DNA of 64,000 nt from Leptospira licerasiae serovar Varillal str. VAR 010 (GCF_000244755.1 NZ_AHOO02000011.1:276001-340000), one strand, 5' to 3'; shown: positions 47,323-57,478, counted from the stretch's first letter. Program-made: numbers and translations. Notes: a model not told the origin generated them from the sequence alone.

Positions 47323-48222
47323 ATGCAAGATTACGATTTAGTCAGATTGAATTTCAGTCAGGGAGGGCTCTTTGTCCTGAATATCTGCCTGGGACTTATC
47401 ATGTACGGGGTCTCCTTAGAATTGACCCTAGCCGATTTTACAAATTTGAGAAAACAACCCAAAGCGGCAATTGTTGGCCTGTTTTCTCAATTGGTTTTAT
47501 TGCCTGCAATCACGGTAGGATTACTATATATTTTAAAACCGCATCCCGGTTTGGCGCTCGGAATGATCTTAGTGGCAGCATGTCCCGGCGGGAATATGTC
47601 CAATTTTATCAGCCTTCTCGCAAAAGGAAATGTTCCTCTTTCTATTTCATTAACCGCAACTACAACGGTTCTTGCCTGGTTCTTTACTCCATTTAACTTT
47701 TTCTTTTGGGGAAAATTATATTCTCCCGCCGCGGACAGACTAAAAGAGATCAGCTTAAATCCTATAGACGTATTTCTTTCTATTTTCCTAATATTGGTTT
47801 TACCTTTAATTTTAGGCGCTCTTACAAATCGTTTTTTTCCAAGGATCGCTTCTTCTTTAAAAAAACCGATGAGGATCGGATCCACAATTCTACTCGGAGT
47901 TTTTATACTCATCGCATTCGTGGGTAACTGGAAGTCATTTGTAGAATTCGGACCTGTTTTGTTTTGGCTAGTCCTTCTTCATAACGGCTCCGCGTTGACG
48001 GTGGGATACCTTGCCTCTTGGATTGCAGGTCTTGCTCATAAAGAAAGAAAAACAATCTCTTTAGAAACGGGACTCCAAAACTCTGGATTAGGCCTTATCT
48101 TAATTTTTACATTCTTCCAGGGAATAGGATCTATGGCTCTCATCGCTGCTTGGTGGGGAGTATGGCATTTGATTAGCGGGCTTTTATTAGCCGCTATCTG
48201 GGGAAGAGAAAAAACAACCTGA
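47323..48222 (+). CDS. Bile acid:sodium symporter family transporter
   Basis: The protein has 299 residues and nine or ten hydrophobic helices. Family motifs include LAACPGGNMSNF-like sequence (VAACPGGNMSNFISLLAKGNVPLSIS) and the later ETGLQNSGLGLIL, which form the crossed helices with Na+ sites. BASS proteins carry organic anions with Na+. A 7-base hairpin (ACAGCAG 47287-47293 / CTGCTGT 47306-47312) lies just before the start and may influence translation. The downstream gene starts 15 bases after the stop. Confidence 0.9.
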   Translation: MQDYDLVRLNFSQGGLFVLNICLGLIMYGVSLELTLADFTNLRKQPKAAIVGLFSQLVLLPAITVGLLYILKPHPGLALGMILVAACPGGNMSNFISLLAKGNVPLSISLTATTTVLAWFFTPFNFFFWGKLYSPAADRLKEISLNPIDVFLSIFLILVLPLILGALTNRFFPRIASSLKKPMRIGSTILLGVFILIAFVGNWKSFVEFGPVLFWLVLLHNGSALTVGYLASWIAGLAHKERKTISLETGLQNSGLGLILIFTFFQGIGSMALIAAWWGVWHLISGLLLAAIWGREKTT

Positions 48223-48237
48223 GATTTTCGTACACGT

Positions 48238-48849
48238 ATGAGCGAGAAAAGTTCACCGACTATTTCTTTCTGGTTCGAATTTGCGAGCACCTATTCTTAT
48301 TTAACTGTGGGAAGGATCAGATCCTTGGCAGAAAAAGAAGGTATCCGGATCGAATGGAAACCTTTTCTGTTAGGTCCCATCTTTAAGGACCAAGGGATGT
48401 CCGATTCTCCTTTTAATCTCTATCCTACTAAAGGAAAATACATGTGGAAGGATCTGGAAAGAAGATCCGCAAAATATGGACTTCCTTTTCGAAAGCCGGA
48501 TATTTTTCCTCAAAATGGATTAAAGGCCGCCAGGATAACGATCGCGAATCTGGACAAACCCTGGGTGTACGATTTTATATTAGAAACATATAAAGTGGAA
48601 TTTTCTAAAAAACAGGACATCTCTGAATCTTTCGTTCTTTTTCAGATATTAAGATCATTAGGCCAAACCCCTGAGAGCATAATCGCCTCTTCCGAATCGG
48701 ATGAAAACAAAAACAAACTCAGGGAAAATACGGAGCAAGCCAGAAAACTCGGGATTTTCGGAGCTCCTAGCTTTATTGCAAACGGAGAATTATTTTGGGG
48801 AGATGATCGTTTAGAAGATGCGATCGAATTCCTAAAAAACGGATCTTAA
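48238..48849 (+). CDS. 2-hydroxychromene-2-carboxylate isomerase / DsbA-family protein
   Basis: The protein has 203 residues with a thioredoxin-like fold interrupted by a helical domain. The N-terminal WFEFASTYSYLTVGRI replaces a CxxC with a Ser-containing site, as in HCCA isomerases and kappa-class GSTs. The cis-Pro region is GIFGAPSFIANGELFWGDDRLEDA. It probably uses glutathione or a similar thiol to isomerise an aromatic or other substrate. It follows the BASS transporter closely and converges on the DODA-type gene with a 4-base overlap. Confidence 0.88.
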   Translation: MSEKSSPTISFWFEFASTYSYLTVGRIRSLAEKEGIRIEWKPFLLGPIFKDQGMSDSPFNLYPTKGKYMWKDLERRSAKYGLPFRKPDIFPQNGLKAARITIANLDKPWVYDFILETYKVEFSKKQDISESFVLFQILRSLGQTPESIIASSESDENKNKLRENTEQARKLGIFGAPSFIANGELFWGDDRLEDAIEFLKNGS

Positions 48850-49721
48850 ACGATCTTCATACTAGTTAGAGATACCGAACTCTGGATGATATCGTTATAA
48901 AAACGGATCTCTTCTTTGCCATCCGCTAATGCCAAAGCATATAACATAGGAAAATAATGTTCCGGAGTTGGGATGGCAATCTGCACTGCAGTTCCTAATT
49001 TTTGATAATTTGCGAGGCTCTTCCAATCTCTCTTTTGGATCAGGTCTTTGAAAGTTTCGTTAGCATCCAATGCCCAGTCGTGCGCTTTATCCTGATTTTT
49101 CCAATCGTAGAGACGCAAATTATGGACCAAGTCCCCACTGCCTAAAACCAGAACGCCCTGTTCTCGGAGTTTTGACAAAGACTTTGCAAATTCATAATGC
49201 CATTCTCCCGATTTAGTAGCGTCCAAGCTCAACTGGACCACAGGAATATTTGCCTTTGGATACATGTTCCTAAGAACGCTCCAAGTCCCATGATCTAGTC
49301 CCCAAGAATCGTCTTGGATCACTTGTGCATCTTTGGATCTGGAAAGTTCTTCCGCAAGTTTTGGATCGCCAGGAGCAGAATATTGTACATCGAATAATTC
49401 CTGAGGGAATCCATAAAAATCGTGAATTGTAGGAGGAAATTGATTTGAGGTTACGTAGGTTCCCTTAGTAAACCAATGAGCGGAAATACTTAGAATTGCT
49501 TTAGGTTCCGGAAAATCCTTAGTGGATTCCGCCCATGTGTCGGCTAACGGGTTCGGTCCAAGAGCGTTCATTGGACTCCCATGACCTACGAAGAATACTG
49601 GTAATTTTTGCATGATCTTTCCTTCCCCTCGTTTATCCTTTAAGAGTTCTTTTAGTCCGATCGCGCCGAATAAAATTCCGCTTGTCGCTAGCAAAAATTC
49701 CTTTCGGCCGATCTTTTTCAT
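48846..49721 (-). CDS. DODA-type extradiol ring-cleavage dioxygenase with Tat-like N-terminus
   Basis: The frame from 49721 has 291 residues. The catalytic domain (about 40-285) has zinc/iron ligands in FVGHGSPMNAL, ISAHWFTKG and LDHGTWSVL, as in YgiD/4,5-DOPA dioxygenases. The first 36 residues are unusual: KKIGRKEFLLATSGILFGAIG resembles a Tat leader with an RK pair. The ATG at 49721 follows the upstream stop by two bases. A second in-frame ATG at 49613 has a strong GGGGAAGGA Shine-Dalgarno and would give a cytoplasmic form of normal family length. Both may be used. Confidence 0.87.
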   Translation of the reverse strand: MKKIGRKEFLLATSGILFGAIGLKELLKDKRGEGKIMQKLPVFFVGHGSPMNALGPNPLADTWAESTKDFPEPKAILSISAHWFTKGTYVTSNQFPPTIHDFYGFPQELFDVQYSAPGDPKLAEELSRSKDAQVIQDDSWGLDHGTWSVLRNMYPKANIPVVQLSLDATKSGEWHYEFAKSLSKLREQGVLVLGSGDLVHNLRLYDWKNQDKAHDWALDANETFKDLIQKRDWKSLANYQKLGTAVQIAIPTPEHYFPMLYALALADGKEEIRFYNDIIQSSVSLTSMKIV

Positions 49722-49723
49722 AT

Positions 49724-50164
49724 TTAAAACATTGTGTTTTCGTTTTTAGGATTTTCCGGAATTTCCTGAATCACATCCCAATGCTCAACTATCTTGTCCT
49801 TTTCGACCCTGAAGATATCGACTACCGCCAATCCCCTGGAGGTCTTGTCCAATTTCAGGTGAGAATGGACGACTACCATATTTCCATCGACTAAGGCCCT
49901 TTTGATCTCAAAGGAAGTGTCCGGCATATGTTTGAAAAAACCATCGAACGCTTCTTTAAAAGCTTCTTTGCCTGTACCAATGCTAGGGTTATGTTGTCTA
50001 TAATCATCGCTGAGATATAGGTCCGCTGCTTCCCTATACTTACGATCGACTAAGGCATTTTTAAAGTAGTCTAAGACTAACTTCTTATTTTTTTCCTCTT
50101 GTGCGAAATTTCCGCAGCTAAGAAGACTCACAACGGCTAACGAGAGCGCTGCTAATTTTTTCAT
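49724..50164 (-). CDS. SnoaL/NTF2-like lipoprotein
   Basis: The protein has 146 residues. The signal peptide ends in lipobox LLSCGN. The mature part is a SnoaL-like cone-shaped domain: VLDYFKNALVDRKYREAADLYLSDDYRQHNP, VHSHLKLD and FRVEKDKIVEHWDVIQEIP. Such domains bind or isomerise small hydrophobic molecules. The gene stops two bases before the DODA-type dioxygenase start, so the two are co-expressed and, if the Tat-like form is made, both products are extracytoplasmic. Confidence 0.88.
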   Translation of the reverse strand: MKKLAALSLAVVSLLSCGNFAQEEKNKKLVLDYFKNALVDRKYREAADLYLSDDYRQHNPSIGTGKEAFKEAFDGFFKHMPDTSFEIKRALVDGNMVVVHSHLKLDKTSRGLAVVDIFRVEKDKIVEHWDVIQEIPENPKNENTMF

Positions 50165-50259
50165 TTTAAGTTCCTACCTGATTTGGTAAAAGATACTTTT
50201 TAGACAACTTGTAATCAAAAAAATTACAAGTTTTTTGATATTTCGTTCGAAATCCGGAA

Positions 50260-51309
50260 TTATTTTCCTTTGTAAAGTTCGAAAACCTTAGGCCTGATCT
50301 TGGATTTGGAAAAATGTTGGTTCGAAGCAGCTTTACCTTTTCGTAATTTTTTCTGTTCTTCGGGAGGAAGGGCCGCGATCTTCTGGCATTCTACCGAGCA
50401 ACAATTATCGAATTTTTCCGCACAAGATTCGCATTGAATGAATAGAATATGACAGGCAGGGTTTGCGCAATTGATATGCCTTGCGGATTTTTGATCGCAT
50501 TGGTGGCATTCGCTTAGGATCTCTTCTCCGACGGTTTCCTGGAGCCTAGCGTCGAATACGAAATTTTTCCCCTTAAACTTGGATTCCAGTCCCTTCTCTT
50601 TAATTTCGGATGCGTAAGAGATAATTCCTCCGTGTAACTGATACACATTCTGGAATCCGTGATGTTTCAGATAAGCAGAGGCCTTTTCGCACCGGATCCC
50701 TCCTGTACAATACATTACGATTTCCTTATCCTTTTTATCTTGCAGAAGGTCTACAATCAGAGGTAATTCCTCTCGAAATGTATCGGCTTGCGGAAGTAAT
50801 GCTCCCTCGAAATGTCCGATCTCCGATTCATAATGATTTCGAACGTCCACCACAACCGTATCGGAGGATTCCAACTTTTTATTAAATTCTTCTGCGCTTA
50901 AATGAGTTCCTACATTGGTTACGTCGAAAGCATCATCCGCCAAACCGTCTGCAACGATCTTGTTACGAACTCGTATATCTAATTTTAAGAATGAATAAGA
51001 CTTTTGTTCCACTGCGATCTTGAATGGAACATCTTTGAATTCTTTTCTCGCGTCTACGGAATCCCTGAACTTTTGAAAATTGAATTCAGGCACGGATAAC
51101 TGAGCGTTGATCCCTTCTCTAGCGATATAGATCCTTCCGAGTACACCTAAGGACTCCCATTCTCTGTATAGTTCGTTACGGAGAAGGGTCGGATCCTCTA
51201 AGATCACATATCTATAAAAGGAAATAGTAATACGTTGAAAATTTTCGGCCTCAATCCTCTTTCTGAGAATATCCTTACTATAAATATTATGAAGGGGTTT
51301 ATGTTTCAT
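50260..51309 (-). CDS. trhO: tRNA uridine(34) hydroxylase / rhodanese-domain protein (TrhO, YceA)
   Basis: Starting at the ATG at 51309 ([11 protein letters not shown]) the protein has 349 residues; the longer frame to 51393 adds 28 residues without support. An N-terminal acylphosphatase-like domain ([27 protein letters not shown]) is followed by a rhodanese domain with active-site Cys in [14 protein letters not shown] Cys-rich C-terminus ([28 protein letters not shown]) follows. TrhO makes 5-hydroxyuridine at the tRNA wobble position. The gene is divergent from alkD. Confidence 0.92.
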   Translation of the reverse strand: MKHKPLHNIYSKDILRKRIEAENFQRITISFYRYVILEDPTLLRNELYREWESLGVLGRIYIAREGINAQLSVPEFNFQKFRDSVDARKEFKDVPFKIAVEQKSYSFLKLDIRVRNKIVADGLADDAFDVTNVGTHLSAEEFNKKLESSDTVVVDVRNHYESEIGHFEGALLPQADTFREELPLIVDLLQDKKDKEIVMYCTGGIRCEKASAYLKHHGFQNVYQLHGGIISYASEIKEKGLESKFKGKNFVFDARLQETVGEEILSECHQCDQKSARHINCANPACHILFIQCESCAEKFDNCCSVECQKIAALPPEEQKKLRKGKAASNQHFSKSKIRPKVFELYKGK

Positions 51310-51446
51310 ACGAGAGCAGTTCTTTCCTAAAAAATAGGATTTGTTGGACCTCCTAACTGGCAAGCCCAAAAACCGAATTTTGGAACATGACATTTATCCC
51401 CCTATAATGCTTGCCCTCCCCCTCTATCAAAAATAAATTTTGTCGC

Positions 51447-52205
51447 ATGCCCAAGCCCAAATCGACTGCTCAAAAGAAATCATTAGGCGGAGAAAATTCC
51501 AAGGCGGAAAATGTAATCCAAGAAGTCCGAGAACTTTCCGACCCAAAAGCGGTAGAAATACTCTCCCGATTTTTTAAAACGGGAAAGGGGCAATATGGAG
51601 AAGGTGACCTCTTTCTTGGTGTAAAGGTCCCACCTTTGAGAAAAATTTCAAAATCATACAAAGGCCTTCCCTTATCCGAACTACAAAAGATCGTAAAGTC
51701 GAAATACCACGAAGAAAGGCTCCTAGGTTTTTTTATACTATGTGAGAAGTTCCAAAAAACTCCGGAAGAAGATCGTAAAGAATTACATCTATTCTATTTA
51801 AAAAACTTAAAATATGTGAACAATTGGGATATCGTAGACTTAAGCTCCAGAGATTTGATCGGAGATTATCTTTTGGACAAGAATCGGGATCTCTTATACA
51901 AGCTTGTTAAATCGAATAGTTTATGGGAAAGAAGGATAGCGATCATATCGACTTATGCTTTTATCCGCAATGGAGACTTTAAAGATACCTTAAAGATCTC
52001 TGAATTACTCCTAACGGACAAAGAGGATCTTATCCATAAGGCTGTAGGTTGGATGCTAAGAGAAGTCGGCAACCGAAGTCTCAAGCCTGAGACGGACTTT
52101 TTGGACAAACATGCTCATAAGATGCCCAGAACGATGCTTAGATATGCGATCGAAAAATTTCCAACTAAGTTAAAGTCGAAATATATGAAGGCCGGCAAGG
52201 AATAA
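51447..52205 (+). CDS. alkD: DNA alkylation repair protein (AlkD-like)
   Basis: The ATG at 51447 (MPKPKSTAQKK) is preferred to 51411. The 252 residues are all helical HEAT-like repeats: FFKTGKGQYGEGDLFLGVKVPPLRKISK, YLKNLKYVNNWDIVDLSSRDLIGDYL and WERRIAIISTYAFIRNGDF. These match the AlkD/DUF2000-type alkylpurine glycosylase superfamily, with the WD...D region near the catalytic pocket. It should excise positively charged alkylated bases. It is monocistronic. Confidence 0.9.
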   Translation: MPKPKSTAQKKSLGGENSKAENVIQEVRELSDPKAVEILSRFFKTGKGQYGEGDLFLGVKVPPLRKISKSYKGLPLSELQKIVKSKYHEERLLGFFILCEKFQKTPEEDRKELHLFYLKNLKYVNNWDIVDLSSRDLIGDYLLDKNRDLLYKLVKSNSLWERRIAIISTYAFIRNGDFKDTLKISELLLTDKEDLIHKAVGWMLREVGNRSLKPETDFLDKHAHKMPRTMLRYAIEKFPTKLKSKYMKAGKE

Positions 52206-52384
52206 AAGATCTTTAATGCTATGCCGCCAAAGCTGCTTTGAATTCATGGAAGAAACGATATCTGAGCCTAAATCTTTCCTTTATGTTTAAATAGGACTAT
52301 TCAATAAAGATCCAAGCTCTTAGCCAGACAGGCACAATCGTAGGGATAACGTAAAAATTTATACGAATATCCCAGGAGCAATCT

Positions 52385-53923
52385 TTGAAACCCAAAAAAA
52401 CATTCCATGAACTCGGACTATCCGAGGACGTCTTAAACGCAGTATCCGATCTAGGATTTACGGAACCTTCTTCCATTCAATCCGAATCTATCCCACTTAT
52501 CCTTTCCGGAAGAGACGTAATCGGTCATTCCCGTACCGGAACAGGTAAAACCGCAGCATTTGCAATTCCAAGTTTAGAAATATTGGAAGAAGGAGAACAA
52601 TCTCCACAAGTATTAGTGCTTTGTCCCACCAGAGAATTGGTGGTCCAAGTCGCGGAAGAATTCAGAAAATTAGGAAAATATAAAGAAGATTTCCAAGTAG
52701 CTGCAATCTACGGTGGGGACGATATCACCAAACAATTCAAGGCATTAAAGAGAAAACCACAAGTGATCGTCGGAACTCCAGGACGGACCATGGATCATAT
52801 GGACAGAAAGACCTTGGTTCTAAGCGGGATCAAAATGGTGATCCTAGACGAAGCAGACGAAATGTTGGACATGGGTTTTTTAGAGGATATGGAGATCATC
52901 CTCGCAAAAGTCCCTGAAGAAAGACAGACCATTCTATTCTCCGCTACTCTTTCCGCAAAGGTAATGGGAATTACCAAAAAGTTCCAAAATTCCCCTAAGA
53001 TCGTAGACGTCACCGGAGGAAAAGCAGACAGACCTAAGATCCGACAGATCTATTTTGAAATGAGAGAAGGACTCAAACCAGAGGCTCTGATCCGTCTTTT
53101 AGAATTCCACACTCCAAAAGCTTCATTAGTATTTTGTAATACTAAAGTCAGAGTGGACGAACTTGTAGAATTTCTGAAATCCAAGGGAATATTCTCAGAA
53201 GGATTGCACGGAGATCTTTCCCAAAATCAAAGGAACAAGGTAATGTCCGGATTTCGCTCCGGACTGGTTACAGTTCTTGTAGCAACCGACGTTGCAGGAA
53301 GAGGAATCGACGTAAGCGACGTAGAAGCAGTATTCAATTACGATATTCCAAGAGATTCTGAAGACTATGTTCACCGTATCGGCAGAACAGGAAGAGCCGG
53401 AAGAAAAGGATTAGCACTCAGTTTTGTTTCCAATAGAGAATTCAAAACATTGCGTAAGATAAAAGAGGATCATGAATTCGAAATGGAACTCGGAAAAGTT
53501 CCCGATATTTCAGAACTGACCGAAAAGAAATTTTTAGAATATTCCAATATTGTAAAAGAAGTTTCGGAAGAAGGAGATGTTTCCGAATATTCCAAACTTG
53601 TGAAGAAACTTACCTCGGAAGGAATTCCTGCAGAACGTTTAGCGGCTGCACTCTTCAAGTTAGCTCTTGCGGATAAGTCCGAAAAATTCGACTCAAGCCT
53701 ACGTTTCGACCAGGACCAAAAGGGTTTCCGGGAAAAAGAAAGTTCTTCCCGCAACGACCGCAATGATAGACGTTTTGGTGGAAAATCCAATCAAAAAGGA
53801 AAACGGGACCATAAGGATAAAAACCGAAACTCCAATCGATTCCATCGTGGAGGCAGCGGAGGCGGTAAAAAAGGTTCTGGCTCCGGTTCCGGCGGCCCTT
53901 CTCGAAAAAAGGTAAAACATTAA
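52385..53923 (+). CDS. DEAD-box ATP-dependent RNA helicase
   Basis: The start is a TTG with AGGAG six to seven bases upstream; no better ATG is near. The 512 residues begin TFHELGLSEDVLNAVSDLGF (Q motif region) and carry SRTGTGKTA, PTRELV, VGTPGR, DEAD, SAT, ATDVAGRGIDV and HRIGRTGRAG. A C-terminal basic Arg/Gly/Ser-rich tail (GGSGGGKKGSGSGSG) binds RNA. It fits the CsdA/RhlE-like group for ribosome assembly or RNA decay, often cold-induced. A 179-base leader (52206-52384) precedes it. Confidence 0.95.
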   Translation: MKPKKTFHELGLSEDVLNAVSDLGFTEPSSIQSESIPLILSGRDVIGHSRTGTGKTAAFAIPSLEILEEGEQSPQVLVLCPTRELVVQVAEEFRKLGKYKEDFQVAAIYGGDDITKQFKALKRKPQVIVGTPGRTMDHMDRKTLVLSGIKMVILDEADEMLDMGFLEDMEIILAKVPEERQTILFSATLSAKVMGITKKFQNSPKIVDVTGGKADRPKIRQIYFEMREGLKPEALIRLLEFHTPKASLVFCNTKVRVDELVEFLKSKGIFSEGLHGDLSQNQRNKVMSGFRSGLVTVLVATDVAGRGIDVSDVEAVFNYDIPRDSEDYVHRIGRTGRAGRKGLALSFVSNREFKTLRKIKEDHEFEMELGKVPDISELTEKKFLEYSNIVKEVSEEGDVSEYSKLVKKLTSEGIPAERLAAALFKLALADKSEKFDSSLRFDQDQKGFREKESSSRNDRNDRRFGGKSNQKGKRDHKDKNRNSNRFHRGGSGGGKKGSGSGSGGPSRKKVKH

Positions 53924-54034
53924 TTTTTAAATTTTCACAACAGACCCTAGATTTGTCCGGGGTCTCTATAAAATGGAAATTCTATCCTGGAAATAGGTAT
54001 CCTGAATTGTACCGAATTCCAAAAAGGAGTCAAA

Positions 54035-55387
54035 ATGGAATTTGCAATCGTATTACTCACAGGACTTCTCATAGGTTTTGGCCTGGCTTTTTTCTTGGCC
54101 AAAGCTCTTTATTCCAAAGAGTCTGGGATCAATCCAAGTGAGCATGAAAAATTAAAATTAGAAAGAGCGGGACTTCTTACTTCCGAACAAAGATCCAAGG
54201 AAAGGATCTTACAGTTAGAAAAAGAGTTCAAAGAGAATTCCGAAAAGACAGAAAAAGCGATCGGCTATTACCAAGCCATGAAAAAGGAATCCGATCTTTT
54301 AAAGGAAAGATTGGAGAACCAAAAAAAGGAATTCGAAGAACTTATGTCCAAGCTGGATGAAAAGTTCAAACATGCGGCCAACCAGGCACTCTTGGATAAT
54401 TCCCAAAAATTCAACCAGCAAACCCACGAAAAGATGACCGATCTACTCCGTCCTTTTAAGGAAGAAATAGAAAAGTTCGGGATCAAAGTAGAACTATCTC
54501 ATAAAGAGCATAAGGACGATACGGCAAACCTAAAGGCTCAGATCAATAATCTATTAGAAATGAATAAAACACTTTCGGAAGACGCTAAAAGTTTAGCATC
54601 CGCTCTGAAAGGGAACTCCAAAACCCAAGGAGATTGGGGAGAAGGGATCCTCGAAAATATACTTCAAAATAGCGGCTTAGTGAAAGGAAGAGAATACACC
54701 GCACAAGAATCCGTACAAACAGAAGACGGAAGATTAAGGCCTGATATAGTAGTCAAACTTCCTTCCGGAAAATCGATCGTCATAGACTCCAAGGTTTCCT
54801 TGACTGCCTACGTGGAATATGCTTCCGCCGAAACGGAAGAAGTAAAAAAGGCTGCTTTACAAAGGCACCTCAAAAGTTTGTATGAACATGTCTCAGGATT
54901 ATATAAAAAAAATTACCAATCTTTATATGGGATAGAATCCCTGGACTTTGTGCTGATGTTCCTACCGGTGGAACCTTCTTATTACGAAGCTGTTCGAACA
55001 GATCCTAAATTTTTAGAAGATGCATACGCTAAAAATATACTAATCGTTACTCCTTCTACCTTAATGGTTTCCTTAAAGATGGTGGCAAATCTTTGGAGAA
55101 AGGAAAAACAAAACAAGAATTCGGAACAGATTGCAGAGGAATCCGGCAAGATGTACGACAAGATCGTAGAGATCGTTACCGCATTAGAAGTCCTTGGCAA
55201 ATCCATAGATAAATCTAAGGACAATTACGACGCGGTGCTTGGAAAATTAAAATCGGGCAGAGGAAATCTTTTGGGAAGAGCGGAGAATATTCGTAAACTA
55301 GGGGCAAAAGTCCGTAAGTCGCTAGATTCAACTTCGGAGGATTCCCAAGATGATGCGGAAGAAACTTTGTTTTTGAATGGAGAATGA
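54035..55387 (+). CDS. rmuC: DNA recombination protein RmuC
   Basis: The protein has 450 residues. An N-terminal transmembrane helix (IVLLTGLLIGFGLAFFLAKAL) is followed by a long coiled-coil (about 40-190). The RmuC nuclease-like domain comes next: GDWGEGILENILQNSGLVKGREY, DIVVKLPSGKSIVIDSKVSLTAYVEY and VEPSYYEAVRTDPKFLEDAY. The end reads GRGNLLGRAENIRKLGAKVRKSL. The PD-(D/E)xK-like residues are present. RmuC limits inversions and DNA rearrangement. Confidence 0.94.
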   Translation: MEFAIVLLTGLLIGFGLAFFLAKALYSKESGINPSEHEKLKLERAGLLTSEQRSKERILQLEKEFKENSEKTEKAIGYYQAMKKESDLLKERLENQKKEFEELMSKLDEKFKHAANQALLDNSQKFNQQTHEKMTDLLRPFKEEIEKFGIKVELSHKEHKDDTANLKAQINNLLEMNKTLSEDAKSLASALKGNSKTQGDWGEGILENILQNSGLVKGREYTAQESVQTEDGRLRPDIVVKLPSGKSIVIDSKVSLTAYVEYASAETEEVKKAALQRHLKSLYEHVSGLYKKNYQSLYGIESLDFVLMFLPVEPSYYEAVRTDPKFLEDAYAKNILIVTPSTLMVSLKMVANLWRKEKQNKNSEQIAEESGKMYDKIVEIVTALEVLGKSIDKSKDNYDAVLGKLKSGRGNLLGRAENIRKLGAKVRKSLDSTSEDSQDDAEETLFLNGE

Positions 55388-55396
55388 TCTAAAAAT

Positions 55397-57478
55397 TTAA
55401 GCTAGATCCGGACCGGGCTGCACTTTTACTGTAGAAGAATAAATTTGCTCAGTGCAACGTTTTAAGTATAGATTCGCAGCCCTGTCTCCGGAGTAAATCC
55501 TCAAGGCCTCCCTGAAAGACTCTCCCGAATCCAAATACTTCCCATAATGAAAAAGTTCCACTCCCCTTTCAAAATTACTTTTGGATTTAAGAAAGGCATC
55601 TCTTTCCGTTTTGCTTAAATGATCTCCCAGTTCATAGATCGCTCTATGAGTCTCCTTTCCTCTAAATTTAAGTTGGTCCAATTTACGAAGTAAGAACTTT
55701 TCCGGAGACTTCAATTTGGAGTAAGTATCTTCGCTGATCAATATGCTAGAACCGTAATACTTATTTAAAGCTTCCAATTTAGAAGCAAGATGGACAGCAT
55801 CCGAGATCACAGTGCTTTCCATACGATCTCCGGAACCTACAAGCCCCATCATCAAAGAGCCGGTATGTATCCCGATCCCGACTCCTATTGCACGATTTCC
55901 TTGGTCCATTCTTCTCTGGTTATACTCTAAAATACGATTTTGCATGGATATAGCGGCATTCACCGCATCGTCAGAACTTTCAGGAAATAGAGCCATGATC
56001 GCATCCCCAAAATACTTATCCACAAAGCCGCGATTGGAATGAATAAGAGGTTCCATCTCCGAAATATAAGAATTTAATAATTCAAAACTTTCCTTGGAAT
56101 CCAGACTTTCCGAAATTTCGGTAAAGGAACGAATATCCGCGAACAGGATGGTCATTTCCTTTTTGATCTGGTCCCCAGGTCTCATATCCTCCAGCTTTCC
56201 TTTTCCTAAAAATTCCAAAAAGCTGATAGGAACGAATCTGCTATAAGTCTCGTTCAAACGTTGCAGGCGATCCGAAAGTTTTTCCTTCTCCCTATATAGA
56301 TCCCTATATCTGGAAGAAAGGATGAATGTCTGAGTAAGAATTGCCACAAACAATCCGATCGGGATTATAAACCTTGCGAATATAATCTGTCTTGCCGCAA
56401 GTATATCGAATATTCCTGCCAGAATCAAAGCTAAGATCGCAAATCCGATAACGAGAGAATATTGTTCTTTGTGGATAATTGCCCGAAAAAGCACTACAAT
56501 CGCAAATACCACACCGCCTAAAAAGACGAATTGAAAATAAGGTACAGGTATAGAAGGGATGGGAAAAGGAAAGAGTGTGCTTAAAGAAAACGTAAAAGAG
56601 ATCAGATAAAATAATAACATCCATTTTCTAGGAAAATATGCTGGAAAAGAATGTCTGAGAAAATGCAAACCTAAAGGTAAAGCAGCGTACATAGTGAGAT
56701 ATTCCAAATTCATCGAAAGCGGATAATCCGCCCAAGGAAAATAGAATTGGATCAATTTTTCCTCGGTCACAAACAAACGTAAAAATAAACAAAAGCAGAA
56801 TAATGCGAAAACCAGAGGAGTACGATCCTGTCTACGTAGAAAGAAAAGACCGAGATGGTAAATGGTGGACATGAAAAAAAGTCCGGATAGAAAAAGATCC
56901 CAATCCCTGAGTATTAGAGTTTCTTTATAAAGCTCCCTCGCATCCCCAAAGCGAATATCAAACCAAAGCCCTGTCAACCTATGATGAAAATTAGAAATTT
57001 TGAAACTAATATCCACTTCCTTTGCGGGCTCGTCCCATTCATAGTATACCGGCCGATTGTCCGGAGCGCTTGTCTCAAAAGTGGTCCCCGGTTCTCCAGA
57101 ACTACCTGCAGAAACACCATTGATCAAAATCTCAAAAGCAGTCGCTTGATGTTTGGAATAGATCGCTAAACGCCCATGTTTTTCCGGAAGAAGTATTTTT
57201 AATTTAAGAAGAGCATAACCCGTGCCTGGCCAAACTCCAGGGATTTTGCGAAATTCCGGAGACATTCTGGAATTTAGATCAGGTTGGAAAGTATTCGAAA
57301 AAAAAGACCAATCTCCCTGTAGATTCATAGTAGGGTTGGATCTATAATCCCAATTGGTTAAATCTAAGATCCCTTTTTGAGCGACCGGTGCATCTGCAGA
57401 AGAGCACGAAAGTAAGAAGATACAGAAAATTATAGAAAGTAAATATTGAAATCGGAAAGCTATAGGCTCAGGATCCAT
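55397..57478 (-). CDS. 7TMR-DISM adenylate cyclase (paralogue of the gene at window start)
   Basis: The protein has 693 residues. The N-terminus ends a hydrophobic segment with FLLSCSSAD, a possible lipobox or signal. A beta-rich extracytoplasmic DISM-like domain (about 40-190) and seven hydrophobic helices (about 200-395) follow. The class III cyclase domain (about 430-610) has ILFADIRSFTEISESL, DKYFGDAIMALFP and a VISDAVHLASKLEAL segment. Lys and Asp at the base-binding positions suggest cAMP. A C-terminal helical tail (about 620-690) resembles a TPR. It binds an external ligand and signals by cAMP. Confidence 0.9.
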   Translation of the reverse strand: MDPEPIAFRFQYLLSIIFCIFLLSCSSADAPVAQKGILDLTNWDYRSNPTMNLQGDWSFFSNTFQPDLNSRMSPEFRKIPGVWPGTGYALLKLKILLPEKHGRLAIYSKHQATAFEILINGVSAGSSGEPGTTFETSAPDNRPVYYEWDEPAKEVDISFKISNFHHRLTGLWFDIRFGDARELYKETLILRDWDLFLSGLFFMSTIYHLGLFFLRRQDRTPLVFALFCFCLFLRLFVTEEKLIQFYFPWADYPLSMNLEYLTMYAALPLGLHFLRHSFPAYFPRKWMLLFYLISFTFSLSTLFPFPIPSIPVPYFQFVFLGGVVFAIVVLFRAIIHKEQYSLVIGFAILALILAGIFDILAARQIIFARFIIPIGLFVAILTQTFILSSRYRDLYREKEKLSDRLQRLNETYSRFVPISFLEFLGKGKLEDMRPGDQIKKEMTILFADIRSFTEISESLDSKESFELLNSYISEMEPLIHSNRGFVDKYFGDAIMALFPESSDDAVNAAISMQNRILEYNQRRMDQGNRAIGVGIGIHTGSLMMGLVGSGDRMESTVISDAVHLASKLEALNKYYGSSILISEDTYSKLKSPEKFLLRKLDQLKFRGKETHRAIYELGDHLSKTERDAFLKSKSNFERGVELFHYGKYLDSGESFREALRIYSGDRAANLYLKRCTEQIYSSTVKVQPGPDLA

